From: Deltaproteobacteria bacterium
GTDB lineage: Bacteria > Desulfobacterota > Desulfobulbia > Desulfobulbales > Desulfurivibrionaceae
DNA length: 64,000 bases
NCBI GenBank assembly: GCA_021847425.1
Contig: JAJZRF010000004.1
Span: 1 to 64,000, forward strand
Direction of reading: 5' to 3'
Shown here: positions 27,815 to 37,724 of the stretch, piece by piece
How positions within the stretch are numbered: the first letter of the stretch is position 1
Layout of the letters: each line of letters starts with the position of its first letter
The notes under the pieces: generated by a model
What the model saw: the letters and a program-made list of their open reading frames with translations, nothing else
The model's database searches: none
Told to the model about the DNA's origin: nothing
Translations under genes and position numbers: made by a program

Positions 27815-28567
27815 ATGCTGCAGATAATACGAGAGCGGTGGCGTCAGGGATTCAGAACGGGAGAATTCCCCAAGGAAGAGCCGCTCATGCCGCCGCGCTT
27901 TCGGGGCCTTCCCTTGTTCAAGCAGGAGTGTCCGCCCGGCTGCGACCGTGTCTGTGAGACGCTGTGTCCGTCTTCGGCCTGCAAGCAGGTGGATGGCCGG
28001 ATGGTTCTTGATCTGGGCCGCTGCCTGTTCTGCGCCGACTGTCCGGCCTGTCCGCACGGCGGGATCACCTTTGGCAACAACTACCGGCTTGGTGCCCGGC
28101 AGCGGCAGGATCTGCTTTACAGCGGCGGGGAATATCCCCTGGCCCAACCGCTTGAGCCTGCGCGGCTGAAGCTCTTTGGCCGCTCCTTCAAGCTGCGCCA
28201 GGTTTCCGCCGGGGGCTGCAACGGTTGCGAGGCGGACTGCAACGTGCTTGGCACCCTGGTTTTCGACCTGGGCCGTTTCGGCATTCAGTTTGTCGCCTCT
28301 CCCCGCCATGCCGACGGCCTCCTGCTGACCGGGCCGGTCACGGAAAATATGCGCAGCGCGGTACTGGACACCTATGAAGCGATGCCTGCGCCGAAAATCG
28401 TCATCGCGGTCGGGGCCTGCGGTATCAACGGAGGCCCCTTTTCGCACAGCAGCGAAGTGAGCCAGGGGCTTGATTCCCTGCTGCCGGTGGATCTGTATGT
28501 TCCCGGCTGTCCGCCGCACCCTTACACCATCCTGGATGGCCTGTTGCGTTTGCTTGATAGAAGATAG
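27815..28567 (+). CDS. HyfI/NuoB-like small subunit with N-terminal ferredoxin-like domain
   Basis: CDRVCETLCPSSACKQ...CLFCADCPACP, then GGCNGCEADCNVLG...AVGACGINGGPF...VPGCPPHPYTILDGL. Confidence 0.9.
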   Translation: MLQIIRERWRQGFRTGEFPKEEPLMPPRFRGLPLFKQECPPGCDRVCETLCPSSACKQVDGRMVLDLGRCLFCADCPACPHGGITFGNNYRLGARQRQDLLYSGGEYPLAQPLEPARLKLFGRSFKLRQVSAGGCNGCEADCNVLGTLVFDLGRFGIQFVASPRHADGLLLTGPVTENMRSAVLDTYEAMPAPKIVIAVGACGINGGPFSHSSEVSQGLDSLLPVDLYVPGCPPHPYTILDGLLRLLDRR

Positions 28568-28643
28568 AGGGGAACGGTTTTCAGTCTTTTTTTGTCCGCT
28601 GCAACGATGAAACGCATGCACTGAAGAGAGGGAGGAAGGGAGC

Positions 28644-30653
28644 TTGGCTGAATTCTACCTTGCCGCTGTATGCCTGATCTTTTGTTCCGGCCTGCCTGCC
28701 CTGGCTTGGGGCCGGTGGGCAAAGCGCGGCGAAATGCTCTCCGTTGTCCTCCTGCTGGCCGGCTCGGCCCTCGGTCTTGTTGCCGCCCTTGCGGGAGCAG
28801 TCCAATCCTCCCCGCCCATACTGGCCTGGGCCTGGTCCATCCCCGGCGGCAACTTTTGTATCGAACTGGACGGGCTGGCCGCGCTCTTTCTTCTGCCGGC
28901 TCTGGTCGTCCTCGGCCTGGGCGGCCTTTACGGGCTTGGCTACTTTTCCCGGGCCAGGCACGGCGCGGCAGCGGGCAGGCTCCGGCTCTTTTACGGCATG
29001 CTGGGCGGAGCCATTGTTCTCCTGCCGGTCTGCCGCAACGGGATTCTTTTTCTTATGGCCTGGGAGGTCATGGCCATCTGTTGCTTTCTGCTGATTCTTA
29101 CCGAACAGGAAGAAGAAGCGGCCCGGAGGGCGGCCTATGTCTATCTGGCCGCCACGCACACCTGCACCCTGGCCCTTTTCGCCATGTTCATTCTCCTTGC
29201 CGGGAACAGCGGAAGCTTTGATTTTCCCCAGGCCGCCACCCTTGACGGCGCCACGTTTCAGGCCGGGGCGGTTTTCCTCCTGGCTCTGTTCGGTTTTGGA
29301 CTGAAGGCGGGAGCCATGCCGCTCCACTTCTGGTTGCCGAGCGCCCATGCCAACGCGCCCAGCCATGTTTCGGCCCTTATGAGCGGGGTGATGCTTAAGA
29401 TGGGGATTTACGGCTTGATTCGCATCACCGGCTTCTATGCCGGCCTGCCGGCCTGGTGGGGCGGGTCCATTCTCGCCATGGGCGTGGTTTCGGCCATCAT
29501 GGGTGTGGTTTTTGCCCTGGCCCAGCACGACATCAAGCGGCTGCTCGCCTATCACAGTGTGGAAAATATCGGCATCATCCTGATCGGTCTGGGCGGGGCC
29601 CTGCTGGGAAAAACCTTCCACAGCCCGACTCTTGTCGTACTCGGTCTGGCCGGAGCCCTTCTCCATGTGATCAACCACGGCCTTTTCAAGTCGCTGCTTT
29701 TTTTCGGGGCCGGCTCGGTGATCCAGGCAACCGGCACCCGAGAGATCGACCGTTACGGCGGGCTGTTGCGTGCCATGCCGTATACCGCGTTTTTCTTTCT
29801 CGGCGGGGCCGTGGCCATTTGCGGTCTGCCGCCGCTCAACGGCTTTGTCAGTGAATGGCTCATCTACCTGGGGCTGCTGCACAGCCAGGTCAAAGGGGCG
29901 CCTTTTCCGTTCTCCCTGGCGGTTCTGGCCGTGCCGGCCCTGGCGATGACCGGCGCTCTGGCCGTGGCCTGCTTTGTCAAGGTGTTTGGCGTTACCTTTT
30001 TGGGTACCGCGAGGAGCCGATTCCCGGTCCCGCCCCGCGAGGCGTCCGGCAGCATGCTCCTGCCCATGGCCGTTCTGTTCCTCTGCTGTCTGGCGATCGG
30101 TCTGGCGCCCTGGGCAATTGTCCCCCTCTTGCAGCAGGCTGTTGCCGCCTGGCTGGGCTCAGCCCTTGCAAGCATTGCCCCGGATCGGGCTTCGGCCAGC
30201 ATGCTGATCGGCAGTCTGGCGCCGGTGTACTGGCTAAGCCTCTGCGCCGTCCTGCTGCTGGCGATCTCCGGCGGTTTTTTCCTCTGGCAGAAGTCTTTCC
30301 AGGAGGCTAGCCGCGAAAAACGGCCAGCAACCTGGGGCTGCGGTTACAGAGAGGCTACCCCCCGGATGCAATATACGGCGGTTTCCTTCGCGGAGCTGCT
30401 TGTCAGCCTTTTCCAATGGGGGTTGTGGAGCGATGTCGATGGCGGCCGGGCCATAGGTTTTTTCCCTGCCCTGGCCAATCTTTCCGTGCGGACCCCGGAT
30501 TTGATCCTGGACCGGCTGATCCATCCCGTCTGCCGTGGGTTATCCAGAACGGCCTTTGCTATCCGCGCCTTTGTGCATCAGGGCTGGATCGGGATTTACC
30601 TGCTCTATACAGCGTTAACCCTCTGCCTGCTGCTGTTGTGGTTGAGGGCGTGA
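28644..30653 (+). CDS. Second HyfB-like proton-conducting membrane subunit (TTG start)
   Basis: LFGFGLKAGAMPLHFWLPSAHANAPSHVSALMSGVMLKMGIYGLIRI. Confidence 0.9.
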   Translation: MAEFYLAAVCLIFCSGLPALAWGRWAKRGEMLSVVLLLAGSALGLVAALAGAVQSSPPILAWAWSIPGGNFCIELDGLAALFLLPALVVLGLGGLYGLGYFSRARHGAAAGRLRLFYGMLGGAIVLLPVCRNGILFLMAWEVMAICCFLLILTEQEEEAARRAAYVYLAATHTCTLALFAMFILLAGNSGSFDFPQAATLDGATFQAGAVFLLALFGFGLKAGAMPLHFWLPSAHANAPSHVSALMSGVMLKMGIYGLIRITGFYAGLPAWWGGSILAMGVVSAIMGVVFALAQHDIKRLLAYHSVENIGIILIGLGGALLGKTFHSPTLVVLGLAGALLHVINHGLFKSLLFFGAGSVIQATGTREIDRYGGLLRAMPYTAFFFLGGAVAICGLPPLNGFVSEWLIYLGLLHSQVKGAPFPFSLAVLAVPALAMTGALAVACFVKVFGVTFLGTARSRFPVPPREASGSMLLPMAVLFLCCLAIGLAPWAIVPLLQQAVAAWLGSALASIAPDRASASMLIGSLAPVYWLSLCAVLLLAISGGFFLWQKSFQEASREKRPATWGCGYREATPRMQYTAVSFAELLVSLFQWGLWSDVDGGRAIGFFPALANLSVRTPDLILDRLIHPVCRGLSRTAFAIRAFVHQGWIGIYLLYTALTLCLLLLWLRA

Positions 30654-30720
30654 CCGGGCATGATCCTTCCGGGGAGGCTTTACCCGATCTCCGCCCCCTT
30701 TAGCGTTCAGCGGAAGATGC

Positions 30721-31263
30721 TCAATCGTTGTCGCATTCCCGCTCCCTGTTGAAATGGCCTATGCGGCGCCAGTGCTCCCGCTCGTGGCCTCGGTAATGGC
30801 CCCAGCGGGGCGGTTCATACCGGTCGCGATCAATGATTACCGTCCGGCTGACCACCCGGCCACTGTCCTGGAGGATCCAGGCGCCCTGTTCGTAGCAGGC
30901 GGTTGAGTAGACCCGTTCCGGCCTGCCGTTCACCATGGCCAGCACCGCCACCTCCCGGCAATTGGGGGTGTTATCCTCCTCGTAATACTGCTGGACAACC
31001 CTGGGCGGCGGGGGCGGGTAATATCGTTGGCTCGGCTGCCCCCCCTGTCCCTTGTCCATCTCATTGCCGACCATGTAGCCGAGCACTCCGCCGATGGCGG
31101 TGCCCAGCAGCGTGCCCCTGGTATTACGGCCGATGGCCTGGCCGAGAATGGCGCCTCCGGCCGCGCCGCCCCAAGCCCCGTTTTGGGCGGCGTCTCCGGC
31201 CTGGACGTTCTGGCTGGCAAGCAATATTCCGACACACGTTATGAGCAGAGTTCGTTTCAGCAT
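30721..31263 (-). CDS. Glycine-zipper 2TM domain outer-membrane/periplasmic protein
   Basis: Signal peptide; GGAAGGAILGQAIGRNTRGTLLGTAIGGVLGYMVGNEMD. Confidence 0.85.
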   Translation of the reverse strand: MLKRTLLITCVGILLASQNVQAGDAAQNGAWGGAAGGAILGQAIGRNTRGTLLGTAIGGVLGYMVGNEMDKGQGGQPSQRYYPPPPPRVVQQYYEEDNTPNCREVAVLAMVNGRPERVYSTACYEQGAWILQDSGRVVSRTVIIDRDRYEPPRWGHYRGHEREHWRRIGHFNRERECDND

Positions 31264-31708
31264 ATTCCCTCCTTGCGAGAATAAACTTTTTTGGCTGTGT
31301 TGCAAAAAATGCACACCATGTTTTCGCTTTCACCGTACGGCGGAATCAGCGTTTTTTCCAGCCGATATGGGGCGTAGCCGGGCCAATGTCGACCCGATGT
31401 CGGGTTCTTCCGCAGCCATGTAGGGTGGTTTTTTGGGGGCCAAGTCCGTAATTGTTGGAATTGCAAGAAGCCGCAATTACAACGGTTATGGCTTCATAAC
31501 CCTTTAATTTTGTGTTACGGACCTGTGACCTTTTTCCATTTTTGCGAGTCCATCAGGAATTGCCTCTTTGTCTGAAGCATGCTAGAAGGGGGGAGAGATT
31601 CCGTTTTCCCTTGTCCTCCATGGCGTTAATGCTTCCGCTCGGAATGGGGGGTGATATTTTTTCGCCAAGGCGACTTTGTTCTGTATTCTAAAAAAAAGGG
31701 CCATCACC

Positions 31709-32506
31709 ATGCAGGCACACCCAAAACGGTTCAAGCTGGCTCTGGAGTTTGCCGGGGGCCGGTACAGCGGCTGGCAGAAGCAGGATGACGCCAGAACTAT
31801 CCAGGGCAGCCTGCTCAAGGCTGCGGCCGAACTTTTCGGCTCGGAGGTGGATGTGCAGGGCTGCGGCCGCACCGATACCGGGGTGCATGGGTTGCGGTTT
31901 GCCGCCCATCTGGAGGCACATACCGAGCAGAATCCAAAGGAGATCGGGGAGCGGTTGAACGAACTCCTGCCCAAGGATATCGCCATCCTGGAGTGCAAAA
32001 GGGCAGGCGCCCGCTTCCATGCCCGGCATAACTGCATCGGCCGCAGCTATCTCTACCAGATCGCCAAGCGCAAGAGCGCCCTGGGCCGCGATTATGTCTG
32101 GCAGATCCCGGAGCCGCTGCACGCCGGCTTCATGCAGGAGGCGGCGACAATCCTGGAGGGGATGCACGACTTCACCTCATTCACCGACCGCCAGGCAATC
32201 AAGAAAAAATCTCCGCTGGTCATGGTCAGCAAGGCCCAGATCGCTGAAACGGCCGATCTCATCCTCTTTCGCATCGTGGGCTCGCATTTTCTCTGGAAGA
32301 TGGTGCGCCGCATCGTCGGGGTGCTGGCCGAGGTGGGCAAGGGGCGCCTCACCGTGGCCGAGGTGGGTCATTTTTTGGAGGAGCCGGTGGTGCTTAAAGA
32401 ATACACCGCGCCGAGCCAGGGGCTTTTTTTTGAATGCGCCTTTTACGACCAGGAGGAGCTGGATACCTTTCTGGCCGAGGAAACCATCCAGTCGGCTTTT
32501 TTCTGA
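31709..32506 (+). CDS. truA: tRNA pseudouridine(38-40) synthase TruA
   Basis: [48 protein letters not shown]. Confidence 0.95.
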   Translation: MQAHPKRFKLALEFAGGRYSGWQKQDDARTIQGSLLKAAAELFGSEVDVQGCGRTDTGVHGLRFAAHLEAHTEQNPKEIGERLNELLPKDIAILECKRAGARFHARHNCIGRSYLYQIAKRKSALGRDYVWQIPEPLHAGFMQEAATILEGMHDFTSFTDRQAIKKKSPLVMVSKAQIAETADLILFRIVGSHFLWKMVRRIVGVLAEVGKGRLTVAEVGHFLEEPVVLKEYTAPSQGLFFECAFYDQEELDTFLAEETIQSAFF

Positions 32507-32570
32507 TCGTTTTTTTTCTGCGCGTGCTTATTGTCTGATTAAAGCAAAAAATAATCAGAGAGGTGATCGC

Positions 32571-33638
32571 ATGAAGATAAGCGGACAGATAATGGCAAAC
32601 GCGTCCCTGCTTCTGTTGGGGTTTGTCCTGGTGAGCCTGTTGAGCGCGCCAGGGGGCGAGGCGGCGGAGGGGAAGGGGAGCAAGGCGATCTTTGCGGGGG
32701 GCTGCTTTTGGTGCATGGAAAAGCCTTTTGCGCAGCTGGATGGGGTATTTTCGGTTACTGCCGGCTATATGGGGGGGAGGACCTCAAACCCCACCTATGA
32801 GAACTATGTCGCCGGCGGGCATATTGAAGCGATTGAGATCGTTTATGATCCGGCCAGGATCAGCTATGCGGAATTACTGGATGTCTTCTGGTGCCAGATC
32901 GATCCCACCGACAGCGGCGGCCAGTTTGTGGACCGGGGCCATGCCTATACCTCGGGGATTTTTTATCTGGACGAGGAGCAGCACCAGCTGGCCGAGAAAT
33001 CCAAAAACGAGCTGGCCGCTCGCAGGCTTTTTGCCAAGCCCATCGTGACCCCGATTGTTCCGGCCACCACCTTTTACCCGGCGGAAGAGTACCACCAGGA
33101 TTATTACAAGAAGAATCCCATCCGGTATCGCATCTACCGTGCGGGTTCCGGCAGGGATCAGTTTTTGGAGAAAATCCGGGGGGACGGGAACCGGGCCTCA
33201 CAAAAATGGAGCGAGACGGAATTGCGTCGCCGACTCACCCCCTTGCAGTACCAAGTCACCCAGGAGGGGGCCACAGAACCGGCTTTTAGCAATGCATTGT
33301 GGGATAACAAGCGGGCCGGCATCTATGTGGATATTGTTTCCGGCGAGCCATTGTTCAGCTCCCTGGACAAGTATGATTCGGGCACCGGCTGGCCGAGTTT
33401 CAGCCGTCCGCTCTCCCCGGAAAGAATAGTTACGCATGAAGATCGGAGTTTTTTCACGACGCGGACCGAGGTGCGCAGCCGGGAAGCCAACTCGCATCTG
33501 GGGCACGTCTTTGCCGACGGCCCGCCGCCCACGGGATTGCGTTATTGCCTCAATTCGGCGGCGCTGCGTTTTGTGCTCGGGGCCGACCTGGAAAAAGAAG
33601 GCTATGGCGAGTTTCTCCCGCTTTTTCAGAAGAAATAG
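32571..33638 (+). CDS. msrAB: Exported bifunctional peptide-methionine sulfoxide reductase MsrA/MsrB
   Basis: Signal peptide; [56 protein letters not shown]. Confidence 0.93.
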   Translation: MKISGQIMANASLLLLGFVLVSLLSAPGGEAAEGKGSKAIFAGGCFWCMEKPFAQLDGVFSVTAGYMGGRTSNPTYENYVAGGHIEAIEIVYDPARISYAELLDVFWCQIDPTDSGGQFVDRGHAYTSGIFYLDEEQHQLAEKSKNELAARRLFAKPIVTPIVPATTFYPAEEYHQDYYKKNPIRYRIYRAGSGRDQFLEKIRGDGNRASQKWSETELRRRLTPLQYQVTQEGATEPAFSNALWDNKRAGIYVDIVSGEPLFSSLDKYDSGTGWPSFSRPLSPERIVTHEDRSFFTTRTEVRSREANSHLGHVFADGPPPTGLRYCLNSAALRFVLGADLEKEGYGEFLPLFQKK

Positions 33639-33671
33639 CGGGGAGGGGTTGCTCTTCTGTCTGCCGCAAAC

Positions 33672-33884
33672 TCAGTCGTGGCTGTGATTGCAGCCGCACC
33701 CGCAGCCATGATCATGGCCCGGCTTCTCTTGCTGGTGAAATTTCGCCAACCCATCGGCGATTTTGTCCTTGAGCTCGGGCGGGGCGTTATCCAGACAGTA
33801 AATCAGGGCGGCCTCCTGCTCGTCGCTGCCCGGGGGGGCGGTTATGCAGACATGCAGTGCCTGTTCAAATGAGTCGAAGTTCAT
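33672..33884 (-). CDS. Small protein with His/Cys-rich C-terminal tail
   Basis: 70 aa ending EKPGHDHGCGCGCNHSHD. Confidence 0.7.
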   Translation of the reverse strand: MNFDSFEQALHVCITAPPGSDEQEAALIYCLDNAPPELKDKIADGLAKFHQQEKPGHDHGCGCGCNHSHD

Positions 33885-34126
33885 GGTGTTTTCTCCCAAA
33901 AATGCATGGCAAGCAACTGACTTTTCTTTCCGCAGCAAGAGGTACCCCGTCTTTCTCCGGATTGCAAGAGAAGAAAACAGGCAAAACGGGCGAGGCCGGG
34001 AAACTGGGCGGGGATTTGCCTTGCCCCTGGCGCTTCTGTGCTTTCCGGTGTAGGATCGGCTGTCTGTCAGCGCTTGTCCGTTATTCCCTTTTTATCAGAT
34101 CAGTAACCGCTTTGTGAGGTTGCGGA

Positions 34127-35272
34127 GTGCAATCCTTTATCTATCAGAAAAACAACAGCTACTTCGCCCAGGTGGCGGAAAACGTCGAGCCCCTTGCCGA
34201 GCGCGAGCTTGCAGCCTTGGGCGCAACCCAGGTCAACCCGGTGTACCGGGGCGTCTATTTCACCGCCACTCCCGAGGTCCTGTACCGGATCGTCTACCAG
34301 ACCCGGCTCTGCACCCGGGTGCTGGCCCCGCTGCTCCATTTTGACTGCCACAGCACCAAGTATCTTTACAAGACCGCGCTGACCATCCCCTGGGTGGAGC
34401 TGTTCGACCGGGAGCAGACCTTTGTCATCACCGCCACGGTGAGCGACAGCCTGATCACCCATTCCCAGTACGCAGCCCTCTGCCTCAAGGACGCCATCGT
34501 CGATCAGTTCCAGGAGAAATTCGGCGCCAGGCCCAATGTGGACAAGCGCAACCCCGATCTGGTCTTCAACCTCCATATCCATAAAAACACGGCGGTGATC
34601 AGCCTCGACGCCTCGGGCGCCTCCCTGCACCGGCGGGGCTACCGGCAGGAAGCGGTGGAAGCGCCCATGCAGGAATCCTTGGCCGCCGCGATTCTTGACC
34701 TGACCCAATGGGACGGCGAGCGCAGGCTGATCGACCCGCTCTGCGGCTCTGGCACCTTGCTCTGCGAAGCTCTGATGCGGTATTGCCGGATTCCCGCCGC
34801 CTATCTGCGGGAGAGCTTCGGCTTCATGCGCATGCCCGACTTTGAGCCCGCGGCCTGGCAGCAGGTGAAGGAAGAGGCGGATGCGCAGATCCGCGCCCTG
34901 CCCGAGGGGCTGATTGGGGGCAGCGATGCCGCAAAACCGGCGGTGAAGGCGGCGCGGATCAACCTCGGTCAGCTCCCTTACGGCAAAGAGGTGGTGGTGC
35001 GCACCAGCCGCTTTCAGGATCTTGAGCCGATCAGCGAGGCGGTCATCGTCGCCAACCCGCCCTACGGGGTGAGGCTCGGAGCCCAGGAAGAGGCCGCCGC
35101 CCTGGTGGGGGAGCTGGGCAGTTTTCTCAAGCATAAATGCACCGGTTCCACGGCGTATCTCTATTTCGGCGACCGGGAGCTGGTGAAGAAGATCGGCCTC
35201 AAGCCCGCCTGGAAGAAGCCGCTCAGCAACGGCGGGCTGGACGGGGTGTTGGCCAAGTATGAGATGTATTGA
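34127..35272 (+). CDS. THUMP domain class I SAM-dependent RNA methyltransferase (RlmL N-terminal-like)
   Basis: N-terminal THUMP-like region; LIDPLCGSGTLLCEALM; VIVANPPYGVRL. Confidence 0.92.
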   Translation: MQSFIYQKNNSYFAQVAENVEPLAERELAALGATQVNPVYRGVYFTATPEVLYRIVYQTRLCTRVLAPLLHFDCHSTKYLYKTALTIPWVELFDREQTFVITATVSDSLITHSQYAALCLKDAIVDQFQEKFGARPNVDKRNPDLVFNLHIHKNTAVISLDASGASLHRRGYRQEAVEAPMQESLAAAILDLTQWDGERRLIDPLCGSGTLLCEALMRYCRIPAAYLRESFGFMRMPDFEPAAWQQVKEEADAQIRALPEGLIGGSDAAKPAVKAARINLGQLPYGKEVVVRTSRFQDLEPISEAVIVANPPYGVRLGAQEEAAALVGELGSFLKHKCTGSTAYLYFGDRELVKKIGLKPAWKKPLSNGGLDGVLAKYEMY

Positions 35273-35365
35273 GCCGGGCGGGATCACACCCGGAAAAGAA
35301 AGGGCCGGGGTGCCTGGAAGTCTCGGCAGCGGCGGGCAACTGATGACCCGGCTACCGGTAACCGG

Positions 35366-36982
35366 TCAAGGAGAGACGGAGGCAGCATAGGGGGAAGTTC
35401 TCAGCCATTCTTCAAGTTCTTTTGCCTGCAGGGGCCTGCAGATATGGTACCCCTGCGCCAGGTCGCAATCCAGCTCCTTAAGCCGGGTTAATATCTCGGT
35501 CGATTCGACGCCTTCGGCAATTACTGCAAGGCCCATATTCTTGGCCAGATCGATGATGGCCCGGACAATGACTTCGTCGTTGTCGTCCTTGAGCATGTTT
35601 CTGACAAATGATTTGTCGATCTTCAGTTCCTCGGCGGGCAGCTGCTTGAGGTAGGCCAGCGATGAATAGCCGGTGCCGAAATCATCGATTGACAGCTGCA
35701 CGCCAAGGGCATGGAGGTTTGAGATAACTTCGTAGGTCCGGTCCGGGTCGAGCATCATGCTGGTTTCGGTGATTTCCAGCATCAGATCGGACGGTTCCAG
35801 TTGATATTTCTTGAGCAACTCCTTGATCAGTAAAGGAACGGAGATATTCTGCAGATCTTTGATCGAGAGATTTACGGAAACGGGGAGGTCAAGCCCCGCA
35901 TCCCGCCATGCCGCCCGCTGGGCGAGTGCGGCATTGAGAACCCATTTGCTCAAGGAGCGAATGATGCCCCCCTGCTCCGCCAGGGGAATGAACTGGTCCG
36001 GTGGGATTATCCCCAGTTCCGGATGATTCCAGCGAAGCAGCGCTTCAACTCCGTGAATCCGGTTGTTTTTGATATCGATTTTAGGTTGAAAATAGAGAGA
36101 CAGGTGTTCTTCCTTCCGGACCGCTTCGCGGAGATCGGTCAGCAGCATCAAGCGGTTGAGGGTGAACTGGTCCTGGGAAATGTCGTAGACCGCGTAGTGG
36201 GTTTCGGTTTTCTTGGCCGAATACATTGCGACATCAGCGTGCTGGAGCAGGGTGTCGCAATCGTTTCCATGTGTGGGATAGATGGCGATGCCGATACTGA
36301 TGCCGATGTTGAGGCTATGTCCTTCAATGACGAACGGCCGTTGCAGGGCTTCGGAAATTTTTCTGGAAACGATCTTGGCCTGTTCCGTATCCGCGTCCAA
36401 GGCCACGGAAAACTCATCGCCGCCCAAGCGGGCCAGGGTGTCGGACTCGCGGATGACTTCTTGCAGCCGTTCCGCTACCTTCTGCAGGAGGAAGTCGCCG
36501 TAGTGATGGCCCAGGGCGTCGTTTATCTCCTTGAAGCGGTTCAGATCCATGACCAGAATCGCCAGTGGTCGCAAATCTCGTTTGGCATGCAGGATCAACT
36601 GATTGATGCGTTCCAGCAGAAGGGTTCTGTTGGGCAGGTCGGTGAGATCGTCATGGAGGGCATTGTGTCGTTCCACGGCGGCGATCCTTTTGATGTTGTC
36701 AATGGCAGATCGACTCAAGCGGACAACGATAACGACAAAGATGCTGCCGCCGAAAAGGATAAGGGCGACGATAAAATCGCCGAAGGTGATGTGGGGCTGG
36801 AAGAGGAAATAGCAGAAGGTGGCGTAGCCGATGACAAAAAAATGGATGAGAACGAACAGGATATTCCAGCCGATGCGGTTTTCCTTGTCGAAACGACGGA
36901 TCAGGTGAACCGGAAGCAGGGCGCTGATCAGCAGGCTGATGCCGGCAACGACCATGGAAATGGAAAGAATGTGTTGGATCAT
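35366..36982 (-). CDS. Membrane GGDEF-EAL protein (putative bifunctional)
   Basis: ARLGGDEFSVAL; GVEALLRWNHPELGIIPPDQFIPLAE; IDDFGTGYSSLAYLKQLP. Confidence 0.93.
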   Translation of the reverse strand: MIQHILSISMVVAGISLLISALLPVHLIRRFDKENRIGWNILFVLIHFFVIGYATFCYFLFQPHITFGDFIVALILFGGSIFVVIVVRLSRSAIDNIKRIAAVERHNALHDDLTDLPNRTLLLERINQLILHAKRDLRPLAILVMDLNRFKEINDALGHHYGDFLLQKVAERLQEVIRESDTLARLGGDEFSVALDADTEQAKIVSRKISEALQRPFVIEGHSLNIGISIGIAIYPTHGNDCDTLLQHADVAMYSAKKTETHYAVYDISQDQFTLNRLMLLTDLREAVRKEEHLSLYFQPKIDIKNNRIHGVEALLRWNHPELGIIPPDQFIPLAEQGGIIRSLSKWVLNAALAQRAAWRDAGLDLPVSVNLSIKDLQNISVPLLIKELLKKYQLEPSDLMLEITETSMMLDPDRTYEVISNLHALGVQLSIDDFGTGYSSLAYLKQLPAEELKIDKSFVRNMLKDDNDEVIVRAIIDLAKNMGLAVIAEGVESTEILTRLKELDCDLAQGYHICRPLQAKELEEWLRTSPYAASVSP

Positions 36983-37196
36983 GTGTTGGGCATGCCCCGG
37001 TTGTTGGCTCCGTCTGCCTGTTCCGGCGACCAGGAGGAGCGCCGGAGCATCGTCACCGCGGGCAATGGCCCCTGCGGGAAGAGGATACGGTGACCGGAGG
37101 AAGTTTAGACATGCATGTCAGTATCATTATAAACAGTGTACCCAGGTTTGAGGAAAGAACAAGCAAAAAGGCGGCAGGCAAAAGGTTGCCGGGGGA

Positions 37197-37724
37197 TCAC
37201 ACCCGGAGAAGAAAGGTCCGGGGTGCGTGGAAGTCGGGCTTTGCTTTCGGGTGGGCAAGGGCCCAGTAGCTCAGCCGGGTATCCCGATGCAGGAGAACGG
37301 CGCTGACCCCAACCCGGAGGGGGGCGAGGCCGGCATGGAGAGTGCCGATCTCCAGTCCGGCGGTCAGGGAGAAGCTGTCCGCTGCAAGGGTTGTTTTGGT
37401 AAGCGGTTCGGCAACCCGGTCTTCCTGGCGCATTGCTGTCCGGTAATCCGCAAAGGCATAGACATTCCAGGCCCCGTTCGGGGCAAGGTTCAATTCCCGG
37501 TAGTTTTTTTCCCCTTCTTCGGCCCAGAACATCTCAAGGCAGGTGGACTGCCAGAGGTTGTCGCATCGTTTCCGCGCAATGGCTGTCGGCAGGATGAGAC
37601 CTCCCAGGTTCCCTTGCAGGAGAAAGGATAGGACAATGGTCCGGGGGGTGCGTTCGATGGTGCCGGAGATGGTTATTTCGCCGGAATCCTGGCCGGGAAA
37701 GGGGTGCAGGTTGAAGGAGGTCAT
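37197..37724 (-). CDS. DOMON-like domain protein
   Basis: CDNLWQSTCLEMFWAEEGEKNYRELNLAPNGAWNVYAFADYR. Confidence 0.75.
   Translation of the reverse strand: MTSFNLHPFPGQDSGEITISGTIERTPRTIVLSFLLQGNLGGLILPTAIARKRCDNLWQSTCLEMFWAEEGEKNYRELNLAPNGAWNVYAFADYRTAMRQEDRVAEPLTKTTLAADSFSLTAGLEIGTLHAGLAPLRVGVSAVLLHRDTRLSYWALAHPKAKPDFHAPRTFLLRV

Noticed and set aside
28581-29882. 433-aa minus-strand ORF opposite the second hyfB-like gene
   Set aside because: Shadow ORF with the same compositional bias, no domains.
32019-32570. N-terminal extension of the MsrAB ORF
   Set aside because: Overlaps truA out of frame; signal peptide start at 32571 is far more plausible.
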